Source of the DNA: CAZGMC01 sp964526565 | Lineage (GTDB): Bacteria; Pseudomonadota; Alphaproteobacteria; DSM-16000; Inquilinaceae | Length of the DNA stretch: 43,357 bases | Assembly: GCA_964526565.1 (NCBI GenBank) | Contig: CAZGMC010000024.1 | Location: forward strand, 1 to 43,357 | Reading direction: 5' to 3' | Shown here: positions 30,447 to 38,170 of the stretch, in pieces | How the letters are laid out: each line of letters begins with the position of its first letter | Numbering within the stretch: the first letter of the stretch is position 1 | Notes under the pieces: generated by a model | What the model saw: the letters and a program-made list of their open reading frames with translations, nothing else | Databases searched by the model: none | What the model was told of the DNA's origin: nothing | Program-made: the position numbers and the translations under genes

Positions 30447-31415
30447 ATGGTCAGCACGCCCTTGCTTTGCCGCCATGCCGAGGCGTTCTTCTGGATGGCC
30501 CGCTATGTGGAGCGGGCCGAGAACATCGCCCGCATGCTCGACGTCACCCAGACGTTCGGCCACGACTCGAGCGGCGCCTTGAGCTGGATGCCCATCGTCC
30601 AGATCAATGCCGACGAAAGTCGCTTCCGCGAGGCCTACCCCGAAGGCGGCACCCAGGCCGTCAAGCGCTTCTACCTGACCGATACGGGCAATCCCTCGTC
30701 GGTGATCAGCGCCATCAAGGCGGCGCGGGAGAACGCGCGCTCGCTGCGGGCGCTGATCTCCACGGAGTTGTGGAGCCACATCAACGTGTTCCAGGGCGAG
30801 CTGGCGGCGCTGCGATCGGCCAACATCGCCGGGGCGAACCTGTCGCACGTGTGCGCCATGATCCGCAGCAACTGCCAGACGCACATGGGCATTGCCGACG
30901 GCACGCTGTTCCGCGGGCCGGGCTGGTATGTCTATCAGGTGGGGCGCCATCTGGAGCGCGCCGACCAGACGACGCGGCTGCTCGACATCAAGTACCACCT
31001 GCTGCTGCCGTCGCTGCGCGAGGTCGGCTCGCAGATCGACGTCAACCAGTGGCACTCGCTGCTGCGCACGGCCGGCGCCTATCACGCCTTCCGCCGCGTC
31101 TATCCGCGCGGCATCGCGCCGACGGCGGTGGCCGCCTTCCTGCTGTTCGAGACGGCGTTCCCGCGCGCCGTGCTGCCCTGCGTGCAGCACCTGGAGGAGC
31201 GGCTTGGCCATCTGGCGCGCGATTTCGGCGTGCCGGCCGACGCGCGTGTGGAGGCGTCGCTCCACCGCCTGCACCGGATGCTGGAGACGACCATCGACAC
31301 GATCGTGGCAGACGGGCTTCACGAGTTCCTGGACGACCTGCAGCGCCAGTTCGTCACGCTCACCGCCGCGTTGACGGCGGCCTATTTCCAGCCGGACATG
31401 GCCGAGGCTGCGTGA
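30447..31415 (+). CDS. Alpha-E domain protein (DUF403)
   Basis: The product is 322 aa, all helical. It has the alpha-E marks: LLCRHAEAFFWMARYVERAE then NIARMLDVTQTF at the start, NARSLRALISTELWSHINVF, FRGPGWYVYQVGRHLERADQ then TTRLLDIKYHLLLP. These proteins always accompany the permuted ATP-grasp protein, fused or adjacent, and probably act with it in peptide synthesis. No export signal. CCGGAGACCGG lies upstream of the ATG. The stop codon is part of a 14-bp unit repeated three times, so two further in-frame-independent stops follow. Confidence 0.92.
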   Translation: MVSTPLLCRHAEAFFWMARYVERAENIARMLDVTQTFGHDSSGALSWMPIVQINADESRFREAYPEGGTQAVKRFYLTDTGNPSSVISAIKAARENARSLRALISTELWSHINVFQGELAALRSANIAGANLSHVCAMIRSNCQTHMGIADGTLFRGPGWYVYQVGRHLERADQTTRLLDIKYHLLLPSLREVGSQIDVNQWHSLLRTAGAYHAFRRVYPRGIAPTAVAAFLLFETAFPRAVLPCVQHLEERLGHLARDFGVPADARVEASLHRLHRMLETTIDTIVADGLHEFLDDLQRQFVTLTAALTAAYFQPDMAEAA

Positions 31416-31448
31416 CCCCGGCTGCGTGACCCCGGCTGCGTGACCCCG
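31407..31448. repeat. 14-bp tandem repeat carrying the alpha-E stop codon
   Basis: Three identical copies of gctgcgtgaccccg. The first copy contains the real stop (TGA 31413-31415), and the next two lie in the 3' flank. The unit was therefore amplified from the gene end. Confidence 0.97.
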
Positions 31449-31482
31449 GCGGCGCTCGCGCCGGGCCTGGAGGCAGGTGCCC

Positions 31483-32367
31483 ATGAGCGATCTCGCCGTC
31501 CTGACCGCCATCGACGGGCCGGTCGCCACGGTCACCCTGAACCGGCCGGAGGCGCACAACGCCCTCGACGACCGGCTGATCGCCGGCCTGACCGGCGCCC
31601 TGCGCATGCTGGGCGACACGCCGGCCGTGCGGGCCGTGGTGCTGCGCGCCAACGGGGAGAGTTTCTCGGCCGGGGCCGACATCGCCCGCATGCGGCGCCT
31701 CGCCGAGGCGACCGAGGCGACCGAGGCGCCCGAGGCGACCGAGGCGACCGGGGCGCCCGGGGCGCCCGGGGTGACCGAGGCGACCGGGGCGCCCGGGGCG
31801 CCCGGGGCGCCCGGGGCGGAGGCCCTGGCCGAGGCGCGCGCCCTGACCGGCCTGCTCGACACGCTGGACACCCTGCCCAAGCCGACGCTGGCGCTGGTCC
31901 ACGGTGCGGCGTTCGGCGGCGGCGTCGCCCTGGTCGCGTGCTGTGACATCGCCATTGCCGCCGACCAGGCAGCGTTCAGCGTGTCGGCGGTGAAGCTCGG
32001 CCTGGTGCCGGCGGTGACCGCGCCGTACGTGGTCGCGGCGATCGGCAGCCGCGCGGCGCGCCGCTGTCTGCTGACCGGCGAGCGGATCAGTGCGCTGGAG
32101 GCCCGGCGCCTCGGCCTGGTCCACGAGGTGGTGCCCGGCCACATGCTGGCGGCGGCGGGGGCGGCCGTGCTGACCCGCCTGGCCGAGGGCGGGCCGGAGG
32201 CCCAGGCCGGCGCCAAGGCCCTGATCCGCACCCTGTCGGGCCGTGCCGCCGGGCCGGCCGACGACGACACCCTCCGCCGCATCGCCGCCGCCCGCACCAC
32301 GCCCGAGGCCCAAGAGGGCCTGGCCGCGTTCCTGGAGAAGCGCAATCCAAGGTGGCGGGAGGACTAG
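31483..32367 (+). CDS. Enoyl-CoA hydratase/isomerase family protein
   Basis: The product is 294 aa, crotonase fold. Markers are VATVTLNRPEAHNALDDRLI, the first oxyanion-hole strand NGESFSAGADIARMRRLAEA, HGAAFGGGVALVACCDIAIA (second oxyanion glycine) and FSVSAVKLGLVPAVTAPYVV. It should hydrate or isomerise an enoyl-CoA; resemblance to methylglutaconyl-CoA hydratase of leucine breakdown is possible but not settled. Between the GADI strand and the next helix there is a 36-residue insertion made of EAT, GAP and EAP triplets, coded by 9-bp repeats. That loop is variable in the family, so the fold may survive. ATG 31483 has GGAGGCAGG seven bases upstream; a GTG two codons earlier is an alternative. 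Transcription may continue from the alpha-E gene. Confidence 0.9.
   Translation: MSDLAVLTAIDGPVATVTLNRPEAHNALDDRLIAGLTGALRMLGDTPAVRAVVLRANGESFSAGADIARMRRLAEATEATEAPEATEATGAPGAPGVTEATGAPGAPGAPGAEALAEARALTGLLDTLDTLPKPTLALVHGAAFGGGVALVACCDIAIAADQAAFSVSAVKLGLVPAVTAPYVVAAIGSRAARRCLLTGERISALEARRLGLVHEVVPGHMLAAAGAAVLTRLAEGGPEAQAGAKALIRTLSGRAAGPADDDTLRRIAAARTTPEAQEGLAAFLEKRNPRWRED
31705..31812 (+). repeat. 9-bp in-frame repeat, twelve units, in a crotonase gene
   Basis: Twelve 9-base units alternating between gaggcgacc (Glu-Ala-Thr) and ggggcgccc (Gly-Ala-Pro), with two hybrids. It encodes a low-complexity, partly collagen-like stretch in the active-site loop region of the enzyme. Confidence 0.97.
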
Positions 32368-32540
32368 GCGGACCGGGCCGCCATCAGAACACGCGAATCG
32401 CCTCGCGCTGTCGAACCGAAGAGATAGAGCGCTGCCACACCCTCGCGGCGCAAGGAATCGACATATGCCGTTAGACTTTCAATTGCGACCTGGCGGTTCA
32501 AGATTGCCTCTCGGTCTTATTTGAATGCTGTCATGATCAA

Positions 32541-32963
32541 TCATGGCATCCATGGATTGAACAGCGGTACCCCAGTCGCTGCCATATCCTTTGTGTTCCG
32601 CGTGACAAGAGTAAGGTCATGGCAGAGTGCCGTGGCAGCGAAAAGCGCGTCAATCCCTGGCAGCTTGGTGCCGCGTGCCTCCGCGGTACCGGTAAGAACT
32701 CCCCAATGATCCAGGACTGCCTCCTCCACCGGCAGGATCCTTCCCGAAAATCGCAAGCGGAGCTCGGCCATCCATCGCTCCAGTTGTTCCCGACGGTCGA
32801 ATGCGCCAAGTTTTGCAATCCCTTTTCGGATCTCGGCAAACGTAAAAGCACTTAAGAACAGTGTGTGCTCGGTTTGTGCATCAAGCCACCTCAGAACTTT
32901 CGCATCAGGCTTGGCCCGTCCGGGTTCGGAAATCACATTGGTATCCAATAAAAATCCGTTCAC
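32541..32963 (-). CDS. vapC: PIN-domain toxin (VapC-type ribonuclease)
   Basis: The product is 140 aa, standard PIN domain length. Acidic active-site residues are visible: Asp7 (FLLDTNVISE), Glu44 (FTFAEIRKGI), Asp105 (LPGIDALFAATAL) and the C-terminal LVTRNTKDM pattern. VapC toxins cut tRNA or rRNA and are held by an antitoxin. The start is GTG at 32963, overlapping the antitoxin stop as GTGA. All catalytic positions look intact, so it is probably an active toxin. It forms an operon with the Phd-type gene just upstream. Confidence 0.92.
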   Translation of the reverse strand: MNGFLLDTNVISEPGRAKPDAKVLRWLDAQTEHTLFLSAFTFAEIRKGIAKLGAFDRREQLERWMAELRLRFSGRILPVEEAVLDHWGVLTGTAEARGTKLPGIDALFAATALCHDLTLVTRNTKDMAATGVPLFNPWMP

Positions 32964-33220
32964 GGATCATCGCTCCGCGATAAATCTGTGGACCGATCCA
33001 AATCAAGGTCTGCCAGTGGAGCGGCAGCCAGGAAAGACACCAGCGATACCTGATCGCGTGTCCTGGAAGCCAGCCGGTCATACTCCGCGGCAGATATCAT
33101 AACGACAGCGCGGTCGTCTTCAACGTTAATTCGCTGCGGGCTTTGAAGCGCCAGGCGAACGACCTCAGGCAGATGCACCGCAGCTTCTTCTACAGACCAT
33201 TCCGCACTCTTGCTGTCCAT
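32960..33220 (-). CDS. Phd/YefM-type antitoxin
   Basis: The product is 86 aa. The N-terminal half matches Phd/YefM antitoxins: WSVEEAAVHLPEVVRLALQS, then PQRINVEDDRAVVMISAAEY then DRLAS, where the second part is the strand-turn-strand before the toxin-binding tail. The C-terminal tail (ADLDLDRSTDLSRSDDP) is acidic and flexible. It should neutralise the PIN toxin and repress the operon. A GCAGGG stretch lies upstream of the ATG. The stop overlaps the toxin start by four bases (GTGA). Confidence 0.88.
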   Translation of the reverse strand: MDSKSAEWSVEEAAVHLPEVVRLALQSPQRINVEDDRAVVMISAAEYDRLASRTRDQVSLVSFLAAAPLADLDLDRSTDLSRSDDP

Positions 33221-33643
33221 GGCTTACATCCCTGCTTCTTGTCGGGTGTCCAGGCCTGAAAAACCCTCTGCACTTGGTCTTGGACTGCGACTCCCGGAAC
33301 TCGGCCCTGGGCACCGCCCAAAGCTTCCGACGATCCGTAAGTCGTGGCGGTGAGAATCCCTGCCAGCCATTTGTGTCGAGTGGGCGCACACTTCAATAAG
33401 CGCCCGCCGCCATCCGGGGGCAGGCCGCGGAACCGACACAGCCTCAAGGCGTTGGTCAAAGGCGGCGGTGGCCCGGGAGGCCTGCGTCTCGTCGCCTCAC
33501 GCGCCGATCGTTGCAAAGCAGCACCAAGGCGCAAGGCGCGGCCTCATCCGGAAGTCGCAGCTCCGCCGCGTTGACGGCAGGCTGAACCTCTCAATATCTG
33601 AGTAGAGGCTGATCCCATCAACCGAAAAAAGGAGGCGAGGGGA
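33221..33643. other. Non-coding stretch before the L,D-transpeptidase gene
   Basis: No supportable gene on either strand. Short hairpin cctct...agagg at about 33588-33610. The A/T-richer end near 33585-33635 probably holds the promoter of the gene at 33644, which has AAAAAAGGAGGCGAGG as leader. Confidence 0.45.
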
Positions 33644-34390
33644 ATGCGCAAACTGGTTGCAGCCCTGTTGCTGCTCGGCCTCGGCGCCTGCGCCACCGCG
33701 TCTACGCAACAGGTGGTGGACAGGACGCCGGCCGAGCCGGCCCCGCCGCCCGCGCCGCCGACCTATCAGGACACGCTCGACCGGCTCGGGGTTGACTTCC
33801 AGGTGCCGGAGGAGGGCAAGGTCATCCTGGTCAACATCCCGGCCTACGAATTGATCGCCTTCGAGGACGGCGAGCCGGTGCTGCGCAGCCGGGTCATCGT
33901 CGGCACGCCGCGGCTGCAGACACCGGTCATGTGGACGGAAGTGGAGGCGGTGCGTTACCGGCCGCCATGGGCGCCGTCGCCCGAGATGATCCAGCGTGGC
34001 GAGTACCCGCCGGGCTACTACGCGCCGCCCGGACCGAACAACCCGTTCGGCCTGCTGGTGATGCTGCTGGACAACAATGAATACATCCACATGCACGACA
34101 CCAACAACCGCAGCCTGTTCGGCCGCGACCAGCGCGCGCTGTCGCACGGCTGCGTCCGGGTCGAGCGCTGGGACGAGTTGGCTGCCTGGATCCTTGGTGT
34201 CGAGCCGGAGGCGGTGCACGACCGGGTCAATCGCGGCTACACGTACGATGAGCCGGTCGATCCGATCCCTGTCTACCTGGGCTATTTCACGTCCTTCCCC
34301 GGCGCCGACGGCGAGATGGCCGCCCATCCCGACGTCTACGGCCTCGGCACCACGGCCGTCCAGCCCATGCCCGAGCACATCGGCGGGTGA
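33644..34390 (+). CDS. L,D-transpeptidase (YkuD) lipoprotein
   Basis: The product is 248 aa. A lipobox (LLGLGAC, Cys16) follows a short basic-hydrophobic leader, so it is a lipoprotein on the periplasmic side of a membrane. The YkuD domain spans about 60-200, with VNIPAYELIAFEDGEPVLRS, MHDTNNRSLFGRDQRALSHG and the catalytic SHGCVRVERWDEL (His168, Cys170). Such enzymes make 3-3 cross-links in peptidoglycan or anchor lipoproteins to it. AGGAGGCGAGG precedes the ATG strongly. The region after the stop contains a 10-bp GC hairpin. A GH25 lysozyme gene lies convergent downstream, also a cell-wall function. Confidence 0.92.
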   Translation: MRKLVAALLLLGLGACATASTQQVVDRTPAEPAPPPAPPTYQDTLDRLGVDFQVPEEGKVILVNIPAYELIAFEDGEPVLRSRVIVGTPRLQTPVMWTEVEAVRYRPPWAPSPEMIQRGEYPPGYYAPPGPNNPFGLLVMLLDNNEYIHMHDTNNRSLFGRDQRALSHGCVRVERWDELAAWILGVEPEAVHDRVNRGYTYDEPVDPIPVYLGYFTSFPGADGEMAAHPDVYGLGTTAVQPMPEHIGG

Positions 34391-34400
34391 CCGGACCCTT

Positions 34401-34429
34401 GGGGCCGGAGCCGCTGCGACTCCGGCCCC
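34401..34429. terminator. GC-rich hairpin between convergent genes
   Basis: ggggccggag (34401-34410) pairs perfectly with ctccggcccc (34420-34429), with a 9-base loop. No T-tract follows on either strand, so it may be a weak or factor-assisted terminator for both flanking genes. Confidence 0.55.
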
Positions 34430-34477
34430 CGCGCGTTCCATCCTGAAATTGGACCTGCAATCGGGCGCAGACGGCCG

Positions 34478-35122
34478 CTAGCGCCCGGTCGCGAAGGCGC
34501 GCAACCGGTTTTCGTCACCGTTGAAGATGTCCAGGTCGACGGCCGTGCTGATGCCGTTGCAGCGGCCGCTGCCGCTGTACTGCCAGATCTGGTAGCTCGG
34601 CCAGGGGCTCGGCAGGGCCGGGCTGTGCACGCCGTACTCGGCCACCCACAGCGGATACTGCGAGACGTCGCCGGGATTGCCGATCTGCAGCCAGTAGGAC
34701 CGGCCGGAGTAGATCATGGCGGTCTTGCCGACCGCGCGGCCCACCTGGTCGAGCCAGCTGCGCGCATCGGCGATGTACTGCTGCTGCCGCTCGGGCGTGT
34801 CCGGATCGGTGCCGTACTGGTCCCACTCCAGGTCCAGGGCCGGCGGCAGGTCGTCGGCCGGGTAGGCCATGTCGCCGCCGCTGAAAATGCTCATGAACAG
34901 GTCGACCTGCTCCGACACGGAGACGCCGAACCGGAAGAAGTGGTAGGCGCCGCGCAGCAGCCCGGCCGCCTTGGCGCCCTGCCAGTTCTCGGTGATCCGC
35001 GAGTCGCGGGTCCGGCTGAACGACGAGCGGATGTAGCAGAACTGCTTGCCCGACTGAGCCACCGCCGGCCAGTCGACCTGGTCCTGGTACTGCGAGACAT
35101 CAACGCCGTGCGCGTCAGGCAT
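34478..35122 (-). CDS. GH25 family lysozyme (muramidase)
   Basis: The product is 214 aa, a complete GH25 barrel. It has GVDVSQYQDQVDWPAVAQSG, FCYIRSSFSRTRDSRITENW, GLLRGAYHFFRF, the catalytic acidic pair in PALDLEWDQ, and the closing SYQIWQYSGSGRCNGISTAV then DLDIF. It hydrolyses the N-acetylmuramic acid to N-acetylglucosamine bond of peptidoglycan. There is no signal peptide, so release would need lysis, a holin or a non-classical route; phage-derived endolysins look like this, but no phage genes surround it. GGGAGGG lies five bases upstream of ATG 35122. Confidence 0.93.
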   Translation of the reverse strand: MPDAHGVDVSQYQDQVDWPAVAQSGKQFCYIRSSFSRTRDSRITENWQGAKAAGLLRGAYHFFRFGVSVSEQVDLFMSIFSGGDMAYPADDLPPALDLEWDQYGTDPDTPERQQQYIADARSWLDQVGRAVGKTAMIYSGRSYWLQIGNPGDVSQYPLWVAEYGVHSPALPSPWPSYQIWQYSGSGRCNGISTAVDLDIFNGDENRLRAFATGR

Positions 35123-35213
35123 GGCACCCTCCCTGAGCGTGTGCGCGGGATGCCATGCCTAGGCAAAAATAGAAGAATAAGCAACAAGAACGACCCCTGC
35201 GCGACGATCTGAA

Positions 35214-35285
35214 AACGGTGACGGTTCGCTGATCTGTAAGGAATAGAGTAAACTGTCACCGTTGTTCAAACTGTCACTGTTGTTC
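35214..35285. repeat. Palindromic element, GGTGACAGTTTAC family, at the cbiO end
   Basis: aacggtgacggttcgc (35214-35229) is the partial inverse of gtaaactgtcaccgtt (35248-35263). A second gtgacag-type half-site follows (35271-35279). On the minus strand the cbiO stop codon TGA lies within this last half-site (cagTGAcag). Confidence 0.85.
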
Positions 35286-36134
35286 TTTGCGGCCCGGTTG
35301 GGCGGCGGCGATCAGGGCGAGCAGGGCATCGCGGCTGCGGGGCGTGGCGGCGCCGGGGTCGACGGTGCCGGCCCGGCGCAGCGACTGCCACAGGTCGTGG
35401 ACGAACGGCGCGGGCAGGCGCGCCGCGGCCAGCAGCTCGCGGTCGGCCAGCACGGCCGCGGCCGGGCCGTGGCGCAGCAGCCGGCCGCCGTCCAGCACCG
35501 CCACGTCGTCGGCCCAGGCATAGGCCAGGTCGACGTCGTGGGTGGAGACGATCAGCGTCGTGCCGGTGGCGTGCAGGCCGTCCAGGGTGGCGAGCAGGCG
35601 GGCGACGCCACGGGCGTCCAGGCCGGCGGTCAACTCGTCGAGCAGCAGCACCTCGGGCCGCATGGCCAGGATGCCGGTGATGGCGACGCGGTGCTTCTGG
35701 CCGAAGCTGAGCATGTGGGTGGGCCGGTCGGCCAGCTCGGCGATGCCCATGGCGGCCAGTGCCTCGGCCACCCGCGCCCGCGCCCCGACCTCGGACAGGC
35801 CGGCATTGAGCGGGCCGAACGACACGTCCTGCGCCACCGTCGCCGCGAACAGTTGGTCGTCGGGGTCCTGCAGCACCAGGCCGACGCGGCGCCGCCACGC
35901 CGTCAGGCCGCGGCGGTCGTGGCGGGCGGCCTCGCCGCCCAGGCGGATCGTGCCGCGGTGCGGCTTGAGCGTGCCGTTGAGGTGCAGCAGCAGGGTCGTC
36001 TTGCCGCTGCCGTTGGCGCCCAGGATGGCCAGCCGGCTGCCGCGGCCGACGGCGAAGCTGACGTCCGCCAGCGCCGGAATGCCGCCCGGATAGGCATATT
36101 CCAGCCCCTCGACCTCCAGGAGCGGCGCCGTCAC
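35274..36134 (-). CDS. cbiO: Cobalt ECF transporter ATP-binding subunit
   Basis: The product is 286 aa. It is an energy-coupling-factor ATPase: Walker A GANGSGKTT, Q-loop VLQDPDDQLFAATVAQDVSF (the ECF pattern), signature LSFGQKHRVAI and Walker B VLLLDELTAGLD. The usual DEPTAGLD proline is a leucine here, but the aspartate-glutamate pair is intact. The start is GTG 36134, overlapping the cbiQ stop as GTGA. It powers uptake by CbiMNQ. Its stop codon is contributed by a palindromic repeat, so the C-terminus (GRKEQQ) may be altered compared with relatives. Confidence 0.93.
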   Translation of the reverse strand: MTAPLLEVEGLEYAYPGGIPALADVSFAVGRGSRLAILGANGSGKTTLLLHLNGTLKPHRGTIRLGGEAARHDRRGLTAWRRRVGLVLQDPDDQLFAATVAQDVSFGPLNAGLSEVGARARVAEALAAMGIAELADRPTHMLSFGQKHRVAITGILAMRPEVLLLDELTAGLDARGVARLLATLDGLHATGTTLIVSTHDVDLAYAWADDVAVLDGGRLLRHGPAAAVLADRELLAAARLPAPFVHDLWQSLRRAGTVDPGAATPRSRDALLALIAAAQPGRKEQQ

Positions 36135-36883
36135 GCCGTCAGTCCGTGCAGGGCGAGGCCCGCCGCGGCCACCGCCGCCAGCGCCATGGCGACGTATGCA
36201 TAGTCGAGCGGCGCCATGATCCAGTCCGGGGGCAGCACGCGCAGGTCGTCGCTGTGGCCGCGCGCCGCCAGCCCGATCTCCAGGCGCCGGCCGCGCGCCA
36301 GGGCGCGCTGGAACAGCCCGGCGGCGAGGTGGCCCAGCGAGCGCACGCTCCGCCGCGGCGTGGCATAGCCGAGTCGCGCCGCCTGGGCGCGCCGCGCCGC
36401 CACGCCCCGCTCGACGAACACGAACACCAGACGGTAGATCAGGAACATGAGCTCGACCACCGGCGCGGGCAGGCCGGCGCGGCGCAGCACGGCCAGCACG
36501 TCGGTCACCGGCGTCGTCAGCACCAGGAAGGCCAGGCAGGACATCGCCGCCACCGACCGCGCCCCCACGTCCGCCGCCTGGCGCGCCGCCGCCGCCGACA
36601 GGCCGACCCGGATTCCGTCATCCAGGTCGATGGCCAGGGCGATCAGCAGCAGCGACGGCAGCAGGAAGGCGACCGGCAGAGCCAGCACCGCCGCGAAGTC
36701 ACGCCCTGGCACGCCGGCACCGAGGATCGCCGCCGCCGCCATCACCGTCAGCACCAGCGGCCCGGTGGTCAGCGGCGGCAGGGTCACGGCCAACGCCAGC
36801 ATGCCCAGCGCCAGTGTCAGCTTCTCCAGCGGGTGGCGGCGGCTCCAGCGGTTGGTCCAGGCGTTGCGGTCGATGGCGAACAT
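36131..36883 (-). CDS. cbiQ: Cobalt ECF transporter transmembrane subunit
   Basis: The product is 250 aa with about five membrane helices, the T component of the ECF transporter. Features are KLTLALGMLALAVTLPPLTT, LPAPVVELMFLIYRLVFVFV and the two short Ala-Arg-Gly coupling motifs (AAGLFQRALARGRRLEIGLA then ARGHSDDL), which bind the ATPase. It joins CbiM/CbiN to CbiO. The ATG at 36883 directly follows the TAG stop of cbiN without a gap. It overlaps cbiO by four bases, so the genes are translationally coupled. Confidence 0.92.
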   Translation of the reverse strand: MFAIDRNAWTNRWSRRHPLEKLTLALGMLALAVTLPPLTTGPLVLTVMAAAAILGAGVPGRDFAAVLALPVAFLLPSLLLIALAIDLDDGIRVGLSAAAARQAADVGARSVAAMSCLAFLVLTTPVTDVLAVLRRAGLPAPVVELMFLIYRLVFVFVERGVAARRAQAARLGYATPRRSVRSLGHLAAGLFQRALARGRRLEIGLAARGHSDDLRVLPPDWIMAPLDYAYVAMALAAVAAAGLALHGLTA

Positions 36884-37180
36884 CTAGGCGCGGTCACGGG
36901 ACGGCGTCGCACGGCCCTTGCGCAGGCCGATGTAGTAGCCGATCAGCCCGGCCCCGAGAGCCGCCTGGAGCGAGAACAGCAGGCTTTCGATCTCGCCGCT
37001 CGGCGGCTCCCACAGCGCGGCGGCCCACGGCTCGTAGTTCGGGGCGAGCTCGGCGATCACGCCTTCGGCCTGGCCGTCGGCGCCGGCGAACGGCTCCTCC
37101 AGGCCCTCGGCCACCGGCAGCAGCAATGGCGCGGCGACCAGGGCGGCGGCCAGCAGAAGCAGGATCACGTTTCTGGACAT
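36884..37180 (-). CDS. cbiN: Cobalt ECF transporter accessory subunit
   Basis: The product is 98 aa with two membrane helices (MSRNVILLLLAAALVAAPLL and ESLLFSLQAALGAGLIGYYI). The periplasmic loop between them holds the FAGADGQAEGVIAELAPNYE sequence typical of CbiN, followed by PWAAALWEPPSGEIES. CbiN helps CbiM load cobalt. Its ATG overlaps the cbiM stop by one base (TGATG), and its own stop touches the cbiQ start. It belongs to a four-gene operon under the cobalamin riboswitch. Confidence 0.93.
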   Translation of the reverse strand: MSRNVILLLLAAALVAAPLLLPVAEGLEEPFAGADGQAEGVIAELAPNYEPWAAALWEPPSGEIESLLFSLQAALGAGLIGYYIGLRKGRATPSRDRA

Positions 37181-37851
37181 CAGTTCGCCTCCCGAGGCGC
37201 GAAGCGTACGGCGCGCAGCTCGTCCCGGCTGTACTGCATCAGGACGTTGACGACGATGACTGTGAGAATGCCCTCAACGATGGCCAGCGGCACCTGGGTC
37301 AGTGCGAAGATGCCGGCGAACTTGGCGATCGCGCCGGCGATGCCGCTGGCCGGGTCGGGGAACGCCAGGCCGAGCTGGACCGAGGTGGTCACGTACGTCG
37401 CCAGGTTGCCCAGCGTCGCCCCCAGGAACACGCTGACCGACAGCGGCAGGCCCAGGCTGCGGCCGCCGCGGAACAGCGCGTACGCCACCCAGGGACCCAC
37501 GATCGCCATCGAGAACACGTTGGCGCCGAGCGTCGTCAGCCCGCCATGGGCCAGCAGCAGGGCCTGGAACAGCAGCACGATGGTGCCCAGCACCGCCATC
37601 ACCGACGGCCCGAACAGGATCGCTCCCAGCCCCACGCCGGTGGGATGGGAGCAGCTCCCGGTCACCGACGGCAGCTTCAGCGCCGACAAGACAAAGGCGA
37701 ACGCGCCCGACGCGGCCAGCAGCAGCTTGGCCTCGGGGTGCTCACGCATGACGCGCGACACGCGCCGCACGCCGTAGATGACGAACGGTGCCGAAACGGC
37801 TCCCCAGGCCGCGGCGTGTGCCGGCGGCAGGAAGCCCTCCATGATATGCAT
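37180..37851 (-). CDS. cbiM: Cobalt ECF transporter substrate-capture subunit
   Basis: The product is 223 aa with about seven membrane segments. It begins MHIMEGFLPPAHAAAWG. The N-terminal Met-His-Ile-Met-Glu-Gly is the metal-binding amino terminus of CbiM/NikM, which fixes the start at 37851. A second marker is LPSVTGSCSHPTGVGLGAIL with a conserved histidine. AGGGGGG lies eight bases upstream and can pair with an upstream CCCCTT. Cobalt rather than nickel is inferred from CbiN and the cobalamin riboswitch. It is the first gene of the cbiMNQO operon. Confidence 0.95.
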   Translation of the reverse strand: MHIMEGFLPPAHAAAWGAVSAPFVIYGVRRVSRVMREHPEAKLLLAASGAFAFVLSALKLPSVTGSCSHPTGVGLGAILFGPSVMAVLGTIVLLFQALLLAHGGLTTLGANVFSMAIVGPWVAYALFRGGRSLGLPLSVSVFLGATLGNLATYVTTSVQLGLAFPDPASGIAGAIAKFAGIFALTQVPLAIVEGILTVIVVNVLMQYSRDELRAVRFAPREAN

Positions 37852-37860
37852 TGAGATACC

Positions 37861-37879
37861 CCCCTTTGGACGCAAGGGG
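37861..37879 (-). promoter_or_regulatory. Hairpin that can hide the cbiM ribosome-binding site
   Basis: On the minus strand CCCCTT (37879-37874) pairs with AAGGGG (37866-37861) across a 7-base loop. The AGGGG strand is the Shine-Dalgarno of cbiM. It lies between the riboswitch and the start codon, as expected for the off state. Confidence 0.6.
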
Positions 37880-37957
37880 AGGCGCCGTTGAGCGGAGGCG
37901 GCCGGATGGTCGTCTCCCACCCGGTGCACCCCGCCCGGATCAGGACCGTCGATGCCG

Positions 37958-38166
37958 TGCTGGCAGGTCTCCTGGCTCGCGGATCAACGCCGTCTCTCCA
38001 GCCTTCCCGGTCGGCAGTGCGTACACCAGTGGCGTCGCGTGGAGAGCGGCTCACCGCTTACAGTTGCGGGGGCAGCCGCGGCCTTGGCCCGCAGGGAGAT
38101 GGTCCCATGGGCCGCACCGCGTTCCCTCTTGGCCCCGCCGGCCGACGGCGGGGAACCAGCAGGCAC
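37958..38166 (-). promoter_or_regulatory. Cobalamin (B12) riboswitch
   Basis: On the minus strand the classic core is visible: GCCGCGGCTGCCCCCGCAAC then TGTAAGCGGTGAGC, then GCCACTGG, CGGGAAGGC and finally the B12 box GAGCCAGGAGACCTGCC (37962-37978). Adenosylcobalamin or a related cobamide should bind and lower expression of the cobalt importer. Exact ends are approximate. Confidence 0.95.
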
Positions 38167-38170
38167 TTTC

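Noticed and set aside
26184..32345. A single 2,053-codon leftward frame
   Set aside because: Only the part from 28685 down is the transglutaminase. The upstream part is antisense to the ATP-grasp, alpha-E and hydratase genes.
33221..33643. Leftward frames before the L,D-transpeptidase gene
   Set aside because: Low-complexity Arg/Pro-rich translation without ribosome sites on either frame.
34478..35122. Prophage remnant suggested by the GH25 lysozyme
   Set aside because: No holin, tail, integrase or other phage genes nearby; the gene sits among ordinary chromosomal functions.
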